A stretch of 64,000 bases of DNA from DSWT01 sp035415725 (lineage in GTDB: Bacteria; Chloroflexota; Anaerolineae; B4-G1; SLSP01), in assembly GCA_035415725.1 (NCBI GenBank), contig DAOOGN010000007.1, positions 7,274 to 71,273 on the forward strand. The letters are read 5' to 3'. Position 1 is the stretch's first letter; each line of letters starts with the position of its first letter. Positions 28,024 through 37,331 of this stretch are shown one piece after another. The position numbers and the translations under genes were made by a program. The notes under the pieces were generated by a model. That model was not told where the DNA came from, did no database searches, and saw nothing but the letters and a program-made list of their open reading frames with translations.

Positions 28024-28122
28024 TAGTTTCTTATTGGGTATGCCAGGCGCTCTTGGATGACGAGATATTCGTTATAAGCCCATTCCCCCTGCCCTTTTCC
28101 CCGGGGAAGGGGGCTTATGGTG
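28024..28122 (-). repeat. Right-half fragment of the TIR element family, inverted
   Basis: Holds TATGCCAGGCGCTCTTGGAT and GACGAGATA, the inverse of the TATCGCGTCATCCAAGAG segment, followed by the CCCCTTCCCCGGGGAAGGGG-type arms. It separates the cyclase and kinase genes, which read in the same direction. Confidence 0.68.
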
Positions 28123-28133
28123 GAGTCGTTACT

Positions 28134-31070
28134 TCACGTCAGGGGTAAGATGAAAGAAAAAGTTGACCCTACGCCAGGCGTGGATTCCGCCCAAATTTTG
28201 CCGTTGTAATGGGTCACGATTTCGTGACAAATCACCAATCCTAATCCTGTGCCCCTGGGCTTCCCATGCAGGGCATCTCCCCCCTGGTAGAAACGTTGGA
28301 AGAGATGCCGCAACCCGGCCGGGGACATCCCCACGCCGGTATCGGCGACAGAGACCAGCCCGCCCTCTGTTGCCGGCACATTCCACTCCCGGATGACTGT
28401 ACCGGCCGGCACGCGCTGCGTGGTGATGGTCACCTGCCCTTGCGCGGTGAACTTAATGGCGTTGGTGATCAGATTGGACAAGACCTGCTTGAGGCGTTCG
28501 GGATCGGCCAGAAGCGGCAGCGGTGCGGCGTCCGGATTCACCGTCAGCGTTAGTCCCTTCATCTCAGCCTCGACACGCAACGGCGTCAGCACTTCCTGGA
28601 GCAAAGGCATCAGGTCACATGGCTGATCATTCCACACCAGCGTCCCTGCGTCCAAAGCCGCGATGTCTAACACGTCATTGATGAGGGTCGTCAGATGCTC
28701 CCCTTCCAACGCCATGATTTCGAAGTTGTGCTCCACTTGCTCGATGGCGCGTTGGACTTCTTCATCGGCGGTGGATAAAGCCGGCTTAATCGAACGCTCA
28801 AAAGTGCGTGAGATGAGTTTGGTGAATCCCAGAACCGCCGTCAAAGGAGTGCGCAATTCGTGGGAAACGGTGGAAATGAATTCGGACTTCATGCGATCCA
28901 CTTCGACCTCGTGCGTGATGTCCCGCAGGATGAAGATGACCGCACTGCTGTCGCCCAGGGTGGTGACCGATGCCCGTAAAATCAACTCCGTCAGCTCCAT
29001 GGTGTTCGACGCCGAGAAGCGAGGTGAATCCAACGTCATATCCGCGGTGTAGACCATGCCAGGGCGCGCCAGAGATTGCGCCATGACGGCGGACAACTCC
29101 GGAACAGGCAAAACGTCCGCCAGGGATTGCCCCAGCAGTGAACGAGCAGAGAGGCGAACTAACCGCTCAAAGGCCGGATTAACGAGCTGCATCCGCCCGG
29201 TCGGATCGGTGACCAGCAGGGCATCCGCCATATTTTGCAGGATCGCGTTAAGCCGGTTGCGATCATTGAACATAATCCGGGTGCGGCGTTCGATTTCCTC
29301 TTCTAGTTGATGCTGATTGACCTGCATGCGTTGCAGTAGTTCGGTGTTTTCGACGGCCAGTGCAACCTGCGAGGCCAGTTTTTCAATCCACCGTACCTCT
29401 GCTGTCGTATACGATAGATGCCCCGTCCGCTGCCCTAATCCCCACAAACCGACCACCCGCTCTCCAACCTGCAGCAGGAGCGCCAATTCGATAGACCACC
29501 GCTCCATAAAGTCGAGGATTTCAGAGGGCGCCCAGTCTGGAGGTGCAGAGCGCACGATAGGCTCACTGCCGTGACTGACCCACACCGATAACCCCTGGCT
29601 CAACATCAACCCCGGACTCCCATTGTCGGCAGCGGATACCAGCGATTCTCCGGCGTTGTCGAGCACCCATAAAACACCACCGGCTGCGCCGATCTGTTGT
29701 GGCAAATCCTCCGTCAACAATGTGGTCAATTGTTCCAGACGGATAGCGCTGGTCAGTTTCTCGGTGATCCATTGGAACAGTTGGGGAACATCATAGCTAC
29801 GGCGCGAGAAGAGCCGCTTCCCATAGGCCGATACCGGCGCACGTAACAGCCAAAACGCGGTTGCTGTCACGGCGGTGGCCACAAAAACCACCCTGGTTTC
29901 ACTGACCCCAGCGGTCAACAACATCAGTCCCCAGCGCACGACCTCTTTGAGCAGAAAATAAACGCCGACTAACGCTAGACCTAACAGGAAATGCACGAAG
30001 ACTTGCAGAGCTAACGTATCCACATCAAAGAGCCGATAGCGCGCCACCGCAATCGCCATCGTTATCGGCATCGCCACGAGGAAGAATGCAGTGACTTCGA
30101 TCGTCAATAGGGCATGGCCGATAAGCAATTCGGGCAACCCTGTCAGAAACAAATAGGGTAAGATGCCGCTGACTGCCCCTAAGGCTACCCACCGAATTTG
30201 TCCTCGCGCCGCCGGCTGCCGCACCGTCAACGCCGTATGGACGATGCTCACCACCCCGGCAGACAACATCGCCAATCCAATCCAGGAGCTTGTCTGCGCG
30301 GCCAGCAGGAACTGCCGCAGCGGCGTATCCCCTGACGTAAAACCATAGAGCAAAGAGAATGCCGGATTAACCACGTGAAGCCAGGGTAACTTTTTCGCCA
30401 GGGACGGGGAGGTTATTTTCGCTACCGGGAAGATGAGCAGAAGGTGGCAAACGGTGCTAAAAAGCAGCGCGCGCGTTAAGAATTTGAGTATGCTCTCTAT
30501 AACGAAAAGGCCGGGGTGAACTAAGGTCATCACCTGAAAATGGAGTAACAGGTTCAACGCCAGACACAGAGCACTGAGGAAAAGCAGGCGGGCGGCAGCC
30601 TCGGCAGGATAATGCCACACCATGTATGTCCCTATCACCAGAGAGATGATCGCCATCACGTACACCCCGAAGCGCAGTAACGGCAAACGTTCTACTGGGA
30701 AGGGTTGTAATGTGACCATGACGGTGCGCAAGGTTTGATCCCGTCGTACTTCATAAGGGATGGTCTGACCCACGTGCCAGGCGGGGGCAGGCTCGCCGCG
30801 CCAGGAGCGTTCCCCCCATTCCCAGATGCTCACACCGTCGATGGCAACAATTTCATCGCCTTTTTTAAGGTCAGCCATGGTCGCATCCAGGCGCGTCGCC
30901 ACCCGCAATCCCGATGTCATGAACTCCGTCAACAGCACACCATCCGAGGGCAGCCGCGCTTGTATGGAGAGTGACACGATCACATATCCCATGCCGATAA
31001 CGCCCATGAGCAGCCAAAGCAGGGGCCGAAAATATCTTTCCACGTGGCGAAGGGAGTCGTCAGATGTCAT
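28134..31070 (-). CDS. Membrane histidine kinase with PDZ-like, GAF and PAS domains
   Basis: A 978-aa sensor kinase. It has an N-terminal helix (about 15-33), a periplasmic PDZ-like domain (about 55-125; DLKKGDEIVAIDGVSI is the typical PDZ loop), about eight more helices to residue 410, a GAF domain (about 440-590), a short coiled coil, and a PAS domain (about 605-720). HisKA has VSHELRTPLTAVLGF, and an intact HATPase shows SNLITNAIKF, VADTGVGM and GTGLGLVICHEIV. All catalytic motifs are present. It begins 1 base after the response-regulator stop, so the two are surely coupled. The membrane region resembles 7TM/PDZ-type sensors; the stimulus is unknown. Confidence 0.93.
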   Translation of the reverse strand: MTSDDSLRHVERYFRPLLWLLMGVIGMGYVIVSLSIQARLPSDGVLLTEFMTSGLRVATRLDATMADLKKGDEIVAIDGVSIWEWGERSWRGEPAPAWHVGQTIPYEVRRDQTLRTVMVTLQPFPVERLPLLRFGVYVMAIISLVIGTYMVWHYPAEAAARLLFLSALCLALNLLLHFQVMTLVHPGLFVIESILKFLTRALLFSTVCHLLLIFPVAKITSPSLAKKLPWLHVVNPAFSLLYGFTSGDTPLRQFLLAAQTSSWIGLAMLSAGVVSIVHTALTVRQPAARGQIRWVALGAVSGILPYLFLTGLPELLIGHALLTIEVTAFFLVAMPITMAIAVARYRLFDVDTLALQVFVHFLLGLALVGVYFLLKEVVRWGLMLLTAGVSETRVVFVATAVTATAFWLLRAPVSAYGKRLFSRRSYDVPQLFQWITEKLTSAIRLEQLTTLLTEDLPQQIGAAGGVLWVLDNAGESLVSAADNGSPGLMLSQGLSVWVSHGSEPIVRSAPPDWAPSEILDFMERWSIELALLLQVGERVVGLWGLGQRTGHLSYTTAEVRWIEKLASQVALAVENTELLQRMQVNQHQLEEEIERRTRIMFNDRNRLNAILQNMADALLVTDPTGRMQLVNPAFERLVRLSARSLLGQSLADVLPVPELSAVMAQSLARPGMVYTADMTLDSPRFSASNTMELTELILRASVTTLGDSSAVIFILRDITHEVEVDRMKSEFISTVSHELRTPLTAVLGFTKLISRTFERSIKPALSTADEEVQRAIEQVEHNFEIMALEGEHLTTLINDVLDIAALDAGTLVWNDQPCDLMPLLQEVLTPLRVEAEMKGLTLTVNPDAAPLPLLADPERLKQVLSNLITNAIKFTAQGQVTITTQRVPAGTVIREWNVPATEGGLVSVADTGVGMSPAGLRHLFQRFYQGGDALHGKPRGTGLGLVICHEIVTHYNGKIWAESTPGVGSTFSFILPLT

Positions 31071-31071
31071 C

Positions 31072-31461
31072 TTAAGTCAAAGAGTTGATCTCCAATATCT
31101 CAGTTGTTTTTTCGAGAATATAATCGGGGTCAAAGGGCTTGGTCACATACTCATTGGCGCCGACCGAAAAGCCTGTTTCTCTGTCAATGGCCTGCCCTTT
31201 GGCCGTCAAAAGGATGACATAGATGCTGGAATCGGCCTCTTTGAGGCGTCGGCACACTTCATAACCATTGAGTTTAGGCATCATCACATCCAGGAAGACC
31301 AGACACGGCCGCTGGCTCAACGCCATCTCCAGCCCTTCCTCGCCATCGGCCGCCACCAGTAATTCGACCCCGTCATCTTCCAGGTCTTCGAGTGTTTGTT
31401 TCAACAGGATGCGAATGAATGCTTCATCATCGACAATAAGGATTTTTTTATCCCTCTCCAT
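31072..31461 (-). CDS. Single-domain response regulator
   Basis: A 129-aa CheY-like receiver without output domain. It has the acidic pair in LIVDDEAF, the phosphoacceptor aspartate in LVFLDVMMPKLNGYE, the switch threonine in VILLTAKGQ and the lysine in VTKPFDP. The ATG at 31461 is chosen because GGAGG lies 5 bases upstream and because homologues start at MxxxKKILIVDDE; a longer open frame to 31680 runs into the repeat. It is the partner of the downstream kinase, 1 base away. Output may pass through protein contacts, possibly with the cyclase, which is inference. Confidence 0.92.
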   Translation of the reverse strand: MERDKKILIVDDEAFIRILLKQTLEDLEDDGVELLVAADGEEGLEMALSQRPCLVFLDVMMPKLNGYEVCRRLKEADSSIYVILLTAKGQAIDRETGFSVGANEYVTKPFDPDYILEKTTEILEINSLT

Positions 31462-31576
31462 ACCGACCTCCACAACACTGATACGATCCAACCGGTTTGC
31501 CATTGAGCCAAGCACTGAAAATACTGTATCATCCTCCTGCCATTCTGTCAACAGCCGCATGAGATCTATGCAGGCC

Positions 31577-31711
31577 AGTACCGCGCGGTGCAAATACCTT
31601 CCCAGTTTATGCTTGCCAGGGATCGTCAGATCCCAGCGTAGCGCGCCAGAACCGCGGATCTGGCGATCCGCTCCGAGCATGGCTAACGGGGGTGAAATTT
31701 CTGCCTCGATG
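31577..31711 (+). repeat. Direct repeat right of the signalling block, copy 2 (135 bp)
   Basis: Same orientation as the copy at 25946-26062. It carries 18 extra bases that form another hairpin (GGGATC-GTCA-GATCCC). The shared core includes the GCGGATC-TGGC-GATCCGC hairpin. It directly abuts a TIR-type element on its right. 31462-31576 holds no gene or promoter I can defend. Confidence 0.88.
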
Positions 31712-31715
31712 GGCT

Positions 31716-31963
31716 AGCCAACCTGGCGCAACAACTTATTTCCTGTACCGGGGTTGGCGCGGGTTTCGGTGTGCCAGGCGCTTTTAGATGACGAGATAGG
31801 CGTGTTTTTATAAGCCCATCCCCCCTGCCCCCCAGGAAGAGGGATTTTTGTAGGGGGTGTGGCGGGCAGCTTCGCTGCCCGCCACACCCCCCTCTTTTTC
31901 GCCCCCTTCTTCCCCGCTGGCGGGGGAGAAGGGGGCTGGGGGGATGAGAGGGGCAGCACCTAT
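31716..31963 (-). repeat. TIR element family, inverted copy without ends
   Basis: On the minus strand it holds the left-half arms (CCCCTTCTCCCCCGCCAGCG), the full central hairpin (GCGGGCAGC-TTC-style arms within GTGTGGCGGGCAG) and the right-half GACGAGATAG segment as its inverse. Neither 14-bp terminal repeat is intact. It ends 5 bases from the metK stop codon. Confidence 0.75.
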
Positions 31964-31968
31964 GGAAG

Positions 31969-33183
31969 TTAACTCAGCCCGGCCGCTTGACGCAACACCT
32001 CGGCTTTGTCCGTCTTTTCCCAGGGCGCATCGATGTCGGTGCGCCCGAAGTGTCCATACGCCGCCGTCGCCCGGTAGATGGGACGGCGCAAGTTTAGATA
32101 GCGGATGATTGCTGCCGGCCGTAGATCGAAGTTCTCGTGAATCAGAGCCACAATCTGGTCATCGGCGATTTTGCCGGTGCCGAAGGTCTCTACCGCCAGC
32201 GACAAGGGGCGCGCTACGCCGATGGCATACGAGATTTGCAGCTCCAGCCGATCGGCGATGCCCGCCGCCACCAGGTTTTTGGCGATGTAACGCGCCATGT
32301 ACGAAGCCGAGCGATCCACCTTCGTCGGGTCTTTGCCGGAGAATGCGCCGCCGCCGTGACGCGCCACTCCCCCATACGTATCCACGATGATCTTACGCCC
32401 TGTCAGCCCGGAGTCGCCGGCCGGGCCGCCGATGACGAAGCGCCCCGTGGGGTTCACGTAAATCCGCGTCTGCTTATCCAGCATCGCGGCGGGAATCACC
32501 GGCTTGATGACCGACTCGATCACATCCACGCGGATCTGCTCCTGGGTTATTTCTGGCGCATGCTGCGTGCTCACCACAACTGTGTCCACCCGCTTCGGCT
32601 TCCCGTAGGCATATTCGACCGTCACCTGGCTTTTGCCGTCGGGACGCAGATAGGGCAATGTGCCGTCCTTGCGCACGTCGGCCAGACGTTTGCACAGCTT
32701 GTGCGCCAGGGAGATGGTCAGCGGCATCAGTTCCGGCGTCTCGTTGCAGGCGAACCCGATCATCATCCCCTGATCGCCCGCGCCGATCGCTTCGATTTCC
32801 GCATCGTTTATCTCGCCGGTTTTGGCTTCGAGCGCCTTGTCGACGCCCAGCGCGATGTCGCTGGACTGTTCCTTGATGCTGACGAGCACGCCGCACGTCT
32901 CGCCGTCGAAGCCGAACTTGGCACGGTTGTAGCCGATCCCCGTCACCACGTCGCGCGCCAACCGCGCGATGTCCACGTAGGTGCTGGTGGTGATTTCACC
33001 GGCGACCAGGATCAGGCCGGTCGTCGTCGAGACCTCGCACGCCACGCGCGCGTCGGGATCAGCGGCGATGATGGCATCCAGAACGGCGTCGGAAATCTGA
33101 TCGCACATTTTGTCGGGATGACCCTCTGTCACCGACTCCGAGGTAAAGAAGAACTGCGGCGACTGCATAAATGTTGTTGCCAT
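31969..33183 (-). CDS. metK: S-adenosylmethionine synthetase
   Basis: Makes S-adenosylmethionine from methionine and ATP. The 404-aa protein has the family signatures FTSESVTEGHPDKMCDQISDA near the N-terminus, GAGDQGMMIGFACNET in the centre and GGGAFSGKDPTKVDRSASY in the C-terminal part. The ATG at 33183 is preferred to the upstream frame because AAAGGAGG lies directly before it. I looked for a SAM riboswitch in its leader and did not see one, unlike the cystathionine synthase gene nearby, which has one. Its neighbours otherwise point away, so it is probably monocistronic. Confidence 0.97.
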   Translation of the reverse strand: MATTFMQSPQFFFTSESVTEGHPDKMCDQISDAVLDAIIAADPDARVACEVSTTTGLILVAGEITTSTYVDIARLARDVVTGIGYNRAKFGFDGETCGVLVSIKEQSSDIALGVDKALEAKTGEINDAEIEAIGAGDQGMMIGFACNETPELMPLTISLAHKLCKRLADVRKDGTLPYLRPDGKSQVTVEYAYGKPKRVDTVVVSTQHAPEITQEQIRVDVIESVIKPVIPAAMLDKQTRIYVNPTGRFVIGGPAGDSGLTGRKIIVDTYGGVARHGGGAFSGKDPTKVDRSASYMARYIAKNLVAAGIADRLELQISYAIGVARPLSLAVETFGTGKIADDQIVALIHENFDLRPAAIIRYLNLRRPIYRATAAYGHFGRTDIDAPWEKTDKAEVLRQAAGLS

Positions 33184-33328
33184 TAAAAAAACCTCCTTTG
33201 AAATAGAAATAGTGAAAATGGAATAGTGAAAAGTTGAAAGTGACACGTTACCGGTTAAAAGTTAATCTGCACTCCCCATAGTCAGCCGAACGGCTGATGA
33301 TACCCGCTTGCGCGTCGCAGCATTCTCG

Positions 33329-33358
33329 TTTCACGTTTCCCGTATCACAGTATATAAT
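33329..33358 (+). promoter_or_regulatory. Probable sigma-70-type promoter of adenine deaminase
   Basis: TATAAT at 33353-33358 is a perfect -10. TTTCAC at 33329-33334, 18 bases upstream, is a weak -35. The distance to the ade ATG is about 70 bases. The -35 match is poor, so the call rests mainly on the -10. Confidence 0.5.
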
Positions 33359-33427
33359 CGCAGTATCCACCCTGATTATCCGACTAACGACGACCTGACT
33401 ATCGGACTATTTTTTAGGAGGACTACA

Positions 33428-35152
33428 ATGAATCGTGAAACTTTGCTACATACCCTGGCCGTCGCGCGGGGCGATGCCCCTGCCGACTTGCTGCTCACCC
33501 ATACCCGCGTGGTCAACGTCTTTACCGGCGAAGTGCAAGATGTTGATGTTGCCATTGCCGGAGAAACCATCGCCGCCGTCGGAACAGGTTACACGGGCAA
33601 AACGACGCTCGACCTGCACGGCCATTACCTCGTCCCCGGCCTCATCGATGCGCACGTTCACGTCGAATCGTCGCTGGCCGTCCCCGCGCAATTCGCCCGC
33701 GCCGTCGTCCCGCACGGTGTCACCACCGTCGTCTCCGATCCCCACGAGATAGCCAATGTGGCCGGCGTCGCCGGTATCCGCTATATGCTCGAAGCCTCCG
33801 CCGGGCTGCCGCTCACCGTGTTCGTCAACCTGCCGTCCTGCGTCCCGGCGACACCTATGGGCACGTCAGGAGCGACATTGGAAGCTGACGACTTGCTGGC
33901 GTTGCGCGACCTGCCGCGCGTCCTGGGTCTGGCGGAATTCATGAACGTGCCCGGCGCGGTCCTCGGCCTGCCCGGCGCGCTGGAGAAGCTCCTTGCTTTC
34001 CGTGATAGGTCCATCGACGGACACGCCCCCGGCGCTACCGGTCCATGGCTCCAGGCCTACATTGCTGCCGGTCCCTCCACCGACCACGAGAGCATGACCG
34101 CCGCAGAAGCCCGCGAAAAAGCGCGCCTGGGGATGTACGTGCTCGTCCGTGAAGCCACCGCTGCCCGCAACCTGCACGCGCTGCTCCCCGTCATCACGCC
34201 GGAGAACGCGCGCCGCTTCGCCTTCGCCACCGACGACCGCCATCCCGCCGATCTCATCGAAGAAGGCAGTATCGACCACAATCTGCGGCTGGCGGTGGCC
34301 GCCGGGCTGCCGCCTATCACCGCGTTGCGCATGGCAACCCTCAACGCGGCTGAAGCCTTCGGCTTGAAAGATCGTGGGGCCATCGGGCCGGGCCGCCGCG
34401 CCGACCTGGTCGTCACGCCGTCGCTGGAAGACTTCCACGCTACGAAAGTTTTCGCCGGCGGGAAGCTTGTGGCGGCGGACGGCGTCCCTGTGGGTGAGTG
34501 GCCGCTTCCCCAGGCGGATGAAAGCTGCGTGCGCGGCAGCATCCACGTGGATGTCGATGCGCTCTCGTTCCGCATCCCGGCGGAGGGGACGCGCGTGCGC
34601 GCCATCGGCGTCATCCCTGACCAGATTGTGACCGACGAGCAGGTGATGGACGCATTCATTGTCAACGGTGAGGCAATCTCCGACGTTGCACGTGATCTGC
34701 TGAAGATGGCGACCATCGAACGCCATAACTCCACGGGCAGGGTCGGCCTCGGTTTTGTGCACGGCCTGGGTCTTCAGCGCGGGGCGATTGCCGGCAGTGT
34801 GGGTCACGACTGCCACAACATCACCGTCGCCGGGGTGAGCGACGCCGAGATGCGCGCCGCCGTCCGCGCCGTCAAGGACATGGGTGGGGGGCTGGTCGCC
34901 GTCCGCGCCGGTGAGATGCTCGCCGGCGTGCCTCTTCCCATCGGCGGGTTGATGTCCGACCAGCCGGTCGAGGTCGTCCGCGCGCAAATGGATACGCTAT
35001 TGGAACGTGTTAAAGAACTCGGTTCTCCCCTCCACGACCCCTTCATGCACCTCGGCTTCCTGGCTCTGGAAGTCATCCCCAAACTCAAGTTGACGGATCA
35101 AGGGTTGGTGGATGTAGAGAAGTTTGATTTTGTCGCTTTGTGGGTGCCATAA
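33428..35152 (+). CDS. ade: Adenine deaminase
   Basis: Converts adenine to hypoxanthine in purine salvage. The 574-aa protein has the amidohydrolase metal site GLIDAHVHVESS, the next conserved segment VVSDPHEIANVAG, and TDDRHPADLIEEGSIDHNLR in the active-site half, all typical for the Ade family. The C-terminal adenine deaminase domain has HNSTGRVGLGFVHGLGLQRGA and VGHDCHNI. AGGAGG precedes the ATG at 33428; the frame is open back to 33308 without a start signal. It stands alone between metK (divergent) and the cystathionine synthase gene (convergent). Confidence 0.93.
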   Translation: MNRETLLHTLAVARGDAPADLLLTHTRVVNVFTGEVQDVDVAIAGETIAAVGTGYTGKTTLDLHGHYLVPGLIDAHVHVESSLAVPAQFARAVVPHGVTTVVSDPHEIANVAGVAGIRYMLEASAGLPLTVFVNLPSCVPATPMGTSGATLEADDLLALRDLPRVLGLAEFMNVPGAVLGLPGALEKLLAFRDRSIDGHAPGATGPWLQAYIAAGPSTDHESMTAAEAREKARLGMYVLVREATAARNLHALLPVITPENARRFAFATDDRHPADLIEEGSIDHNLRLAVAAGLPPITALRMATLNAAEAFGLKDRGAIGPGRRADLVVTPSLEDFHATKVFAGGKLVAADGVPVGEWPLPQADESCVRGSIHVDVDALSFRIPAEGTRVRAIGVIPDQIVTDEQVMDAFIVNGEAISDVARDLLKMATIERHNSTGRVGLGFVHGLGLQRGAIAGSVGHDCHNITVAGVSDAEMRAAVRAVKDMGGGLVAVRAGEMLAGVPLPIGGLMSDQPVEVVRAQMDTLLERVKELGSPLHDPFMHLGFLALEVIPKLKLTDQGLVDVEKFDFVALWVP

Positions 35153-35211
35153 GGCGTGATGGGTCCTTCAAGCATCACGTTTCACGTATCACCCCTACCT
35201 CATTCGCTGAT

Positions 35212-36411
35212 TCACTCCAACGCCTGCGCCAAATCCGCGATAATGTCGTCTGCATCTTCAATGCCCAGAGCATAGCGCACCAGTGTATCTTTGATGCCGG
35301 AAGCCGCGCGCTCCGCCGGATCAAGCGACACGAAGAGCGCCTGCTGCTGGACGACACTCTCCACGCCACCCAGCGTCGGCCCGAGGTAGGGCAGTTGCAA
35401 GCGGTCGATGAAACGGCTCGTGGTTTCCCTGTCGCCGGCCACCTCGAAGCTGACGACGCCGCCGAAGCCCGTCATTTGTCGCTGCGCCGTGGCGTAATCG
35501 GGGTGACTTGGCAGGCCGGGATAGTAAACGCGCGCGACGGCGGGATGCCGCTCCAGGAATTGCGCCACGCGCATCCCGTTTTCGTTTTGACGGCGCACGC
35601 GCAGTTCCAGCGTCTTCAAGCCGCGCAGTAACAGATAGGCGTCATGCGGACTGCTAACGCCGCCGAGTAAGCCGCGCGTCTCTTCGATCTTCGTCAGCAG
35701 TCGGTGGGCACCGATGACGACTCCTGCGAGCACGTCGTTGTGACCCGCCAGGTACTTCGTCGCGCTGTGGATGACCAGGTCGATGCCGAGCGCCAACGGC
35801 TGCATGTTGATCGGGGTGGCGAAGGTGCTGTCGACGGCGGTGATGATCCCGCGCGGCCGGGCCATGGCCGCGATTTGCGCCAGGTCGGCGAGGCGTAAGT
35901 ACGGATTGGTCGGCGTCTCGGCGAAAATCAAACGGGTATTGGAGCGCACGGCGGCGGTGAGGGCCGCCAGGTCATCCACCGGCACAAGTGTTGTTGCGAC
36001 GCCCCAACGCGGCAGAAAAGCTACGGTGAATTCCCGTGTGCGGCGATAACAGTCAGAAACCACGATGACATGGTCGCCGCCGGAAAGCAAGGCCAACAGC
36101 GTGGTTGTGATTGCATTCATCCCGCTGGCAAAGAGCACCGCGCGTTCGCCCCCTTCGAGGATTGCCAGTTTGCCCTCGACGGCAGCTACCGTCGGGTTAC
36201 TGTAACGCCCGTACTCGTTGCGCAAGGGAAGGTCGCCGCCGGCCTCGCGCATTGCCCGGCGCTCGGCTTTGCATTCCATCAAGGTCAACACGTCCGCCGT
36301 ATCCTCAAACGTATACGTGGATGTTTGGTAGATCGGGGTGGTCAGCGCGCCAAACGGTTGACGCTTCTCCTCCCCGGCGTGCACGGCTTGCGTCGAAATG
36401 TGATGAAACAT
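35212..36411 (-). CDS. Cystathionine gamma-synthase/lyase family PLP enzyme
   Basis: A 399-aa enzyme of the Cys/Met metabolism family. The PLP-binding lysine is in SATKYLAGHNDVL, and other marks are RYSNPTVAAVEGKLAILEGG, FASGMNAITTTLLALL, FAETPTNPYLRLAD and TLGGVESVVQQ. The sequence fits cystathionine gamma-synthase (metB) best, but gamma-lyase or O-acetylhomoserine sulfhydrylase cannot be excluded. Transcription starts at the promoter near 36717-36744 and passes a SAM-I riboswitch and terminator, which places the gene in methionine biosynthesis and favours the synthase role. GAGGAA precedes the ATG. Confidence 0.9.
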   Translation of the reverse strand: MFHHISTQAVHAGEEKRQPFGALTTPIYQTSTYTFEDTADVLTLMECKAERRAMREAGGDLPLRNEYGRYSNPTVAAVEGKLAILEGGERAVLFASGMNAITTTLLALLSGGDHVIVVSDCYRRTREFTVAFLPRWGVATTLVPVDDLAALTAAVRSNTRLIFAETPTNPYLRLADLAQIAAMARPRGIITAVDSTFATPINMQPLALGIDLVIHSATKYLAGHNDVLAGVVIGAHRLLTKIEETRGLLGGVSSPHDAYLLLRGLKTLELRVRRQNENGMRVAQFLERHPAVARVYYPGLPSHPDYATAQRQMTGFGGVVSFEVAGDRETTSRFIDRLQLPYLGPTLGGVESVVQQQALFVSLDPAERAASGIKDTLVRYALGIEDADDIIADLAQALE

Positions 36412-36444
36412 GGCAGATTCCTCACTCCCTGACTTCCAGACAAC

Positions 36445-36486
36445 AAAAAAGCCTCCTCAGCAGGCATCCTGGCTGAAGAGGCTTTT
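36445..36486 (-). terminator. Attenuator terminator of the SAM-I riboswitch
   Basis: On the minus strand, GCCTCTTCAGC pairs with GCTGAGGAGGC (one mismatch) around a 10-base loop and is followed by TTTTTTG. It sits between the aptamer and the ribosome site, about 35 bases before the gene, as expected for transcriptional OFF control by SAM. Confidence 0.88.
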
Positions 36487-36505
36487 CGCAGCATCGTTAT
36501 ACTGT

Positions 36506-36688
<183 letters not shown>

Positions 36689-36716
36689 TACTCTCACTTA
36701 AGGTACAATGGGGGCG

Positions 36717-36744
36717 ATTGTAGCACAAGCGGAGAAAGTGTCAA
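36717..36744 (-). promoter_or_regulatory. Promoter of the riboswitch-controlled gene
   Basis: On the minus strand TTGACA (36744-36739) and TACAAT (36722-36717) are separated by 16 bases. Transcription should start near 36710, about 20 bases before the riboswitch. The -35 is perfect and the -10 has one mismatch. Confidence 0.82.
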
Positions 36745-36753
36745 CCCTGGAAA

Positions 36754-37089
36754 GTAACGATTCAGCCGCCCTTGCCAGGTAGCGCCTGGGACTTTGAGGA
36801 GGGTGCATACTGGGTTGACACTTCGGCTATAGGTGCTGACCCTCTCATTCTCCCAACCCTCTTCTCCCCCGCAAGCGGGGAAGCAGGAGGGCGAAAAATG
36901 GGGATGTGGCGGGCGGCGAAGCCGCCCGCCACATCCCCTACAAAAATCTCTCTTCCCTGGGAAAAGGGAGATGGGCTTATGGAAACACGCCTATCGCGTC
37001 ATCCAAGAGTCCTTTGCATACCAAAATCTGCGCAAAACCTGCTATAGGGGACAAGTGGCTGCGCCAGGTTTACTGGCCTGAATAGATAC
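36754..37089 (+). repeat. TIR element family, full-length 336-bp copy
   Basis: The reference copy. Left end GTAACGATTCAGCC (36754-36767) and right end GCCTGAATAGATAC (37076-37089) form 14-bp imperfect inverted repeats. In between are CCCTCTTCTCCCCCGCAAGC arms, the central hairpin GTGGCGGGCGGC/GCCGCCCGCCAC, TCTTCCCTGGGAAAAGGGAG, and TATCGCGTCATCCAAGAG followed by CATACCAAAATC. It has no reading frame of note and resembles a non-autonomous transposon (MITE). Its left end is 10 bases upstream of the riboswitch promoter, outside it. Confidence 0.85.
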
Positions 37090-37138
37090 GACTGAAAAAA
37101 GTAGGTTCTTCAGGATTCCGTGGGGTCGAAATAAGAAA

Positions 37139-37330
37139 CCGGCCACGGATTTCACGGATTGACACGCAAAGTATAAAAAATCAGTGCAATCCGTGTCATT
37201 CTGTACTCGTCAGGATGATATTCAACACAGCAGCGTGGGATTTTTACTGCCGAGAGCGCCGAGATTTATGCTATTTCTCTGCGTTCTCAGCGACCTCTGC
37301 GGTGCAAAACAGGCCACTGCGTAACGACTG
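37139..37330 (+). repeat. Repeat pair member B (inverted 37-bp segment) and trailing tract
   Basis: Bases 37162-37198 are the exact reverse complement of 23164-23200, and CTGTACTCGTCAGGATGAT follows in the same orientation at 37201-37219. Downstream lies a CTCTGCGTTCTCAGCGACCT tract of the type widely dispersed in environmental genomes. There is no gene here. Confidence 0.72.
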
Positions 37331-37331
37331 T

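Noticed and set aside
31462..31680. N-terminal extension of the response regulator
   Set aside because: The extra 73 residues are encoded partly by the dispersed repeat and precede a strong GGAGG-ATG start, so they are not part of the protein.
33184..33300. SAM riboswitch before metK
   Set aside because: None of the S-box core segments is present in this leader.
36754..37089. Small protein frames inside the 336-bp element
   Set aside because: Frames of 80-90 codons exist but change completely between copies of the element and are not conserved.
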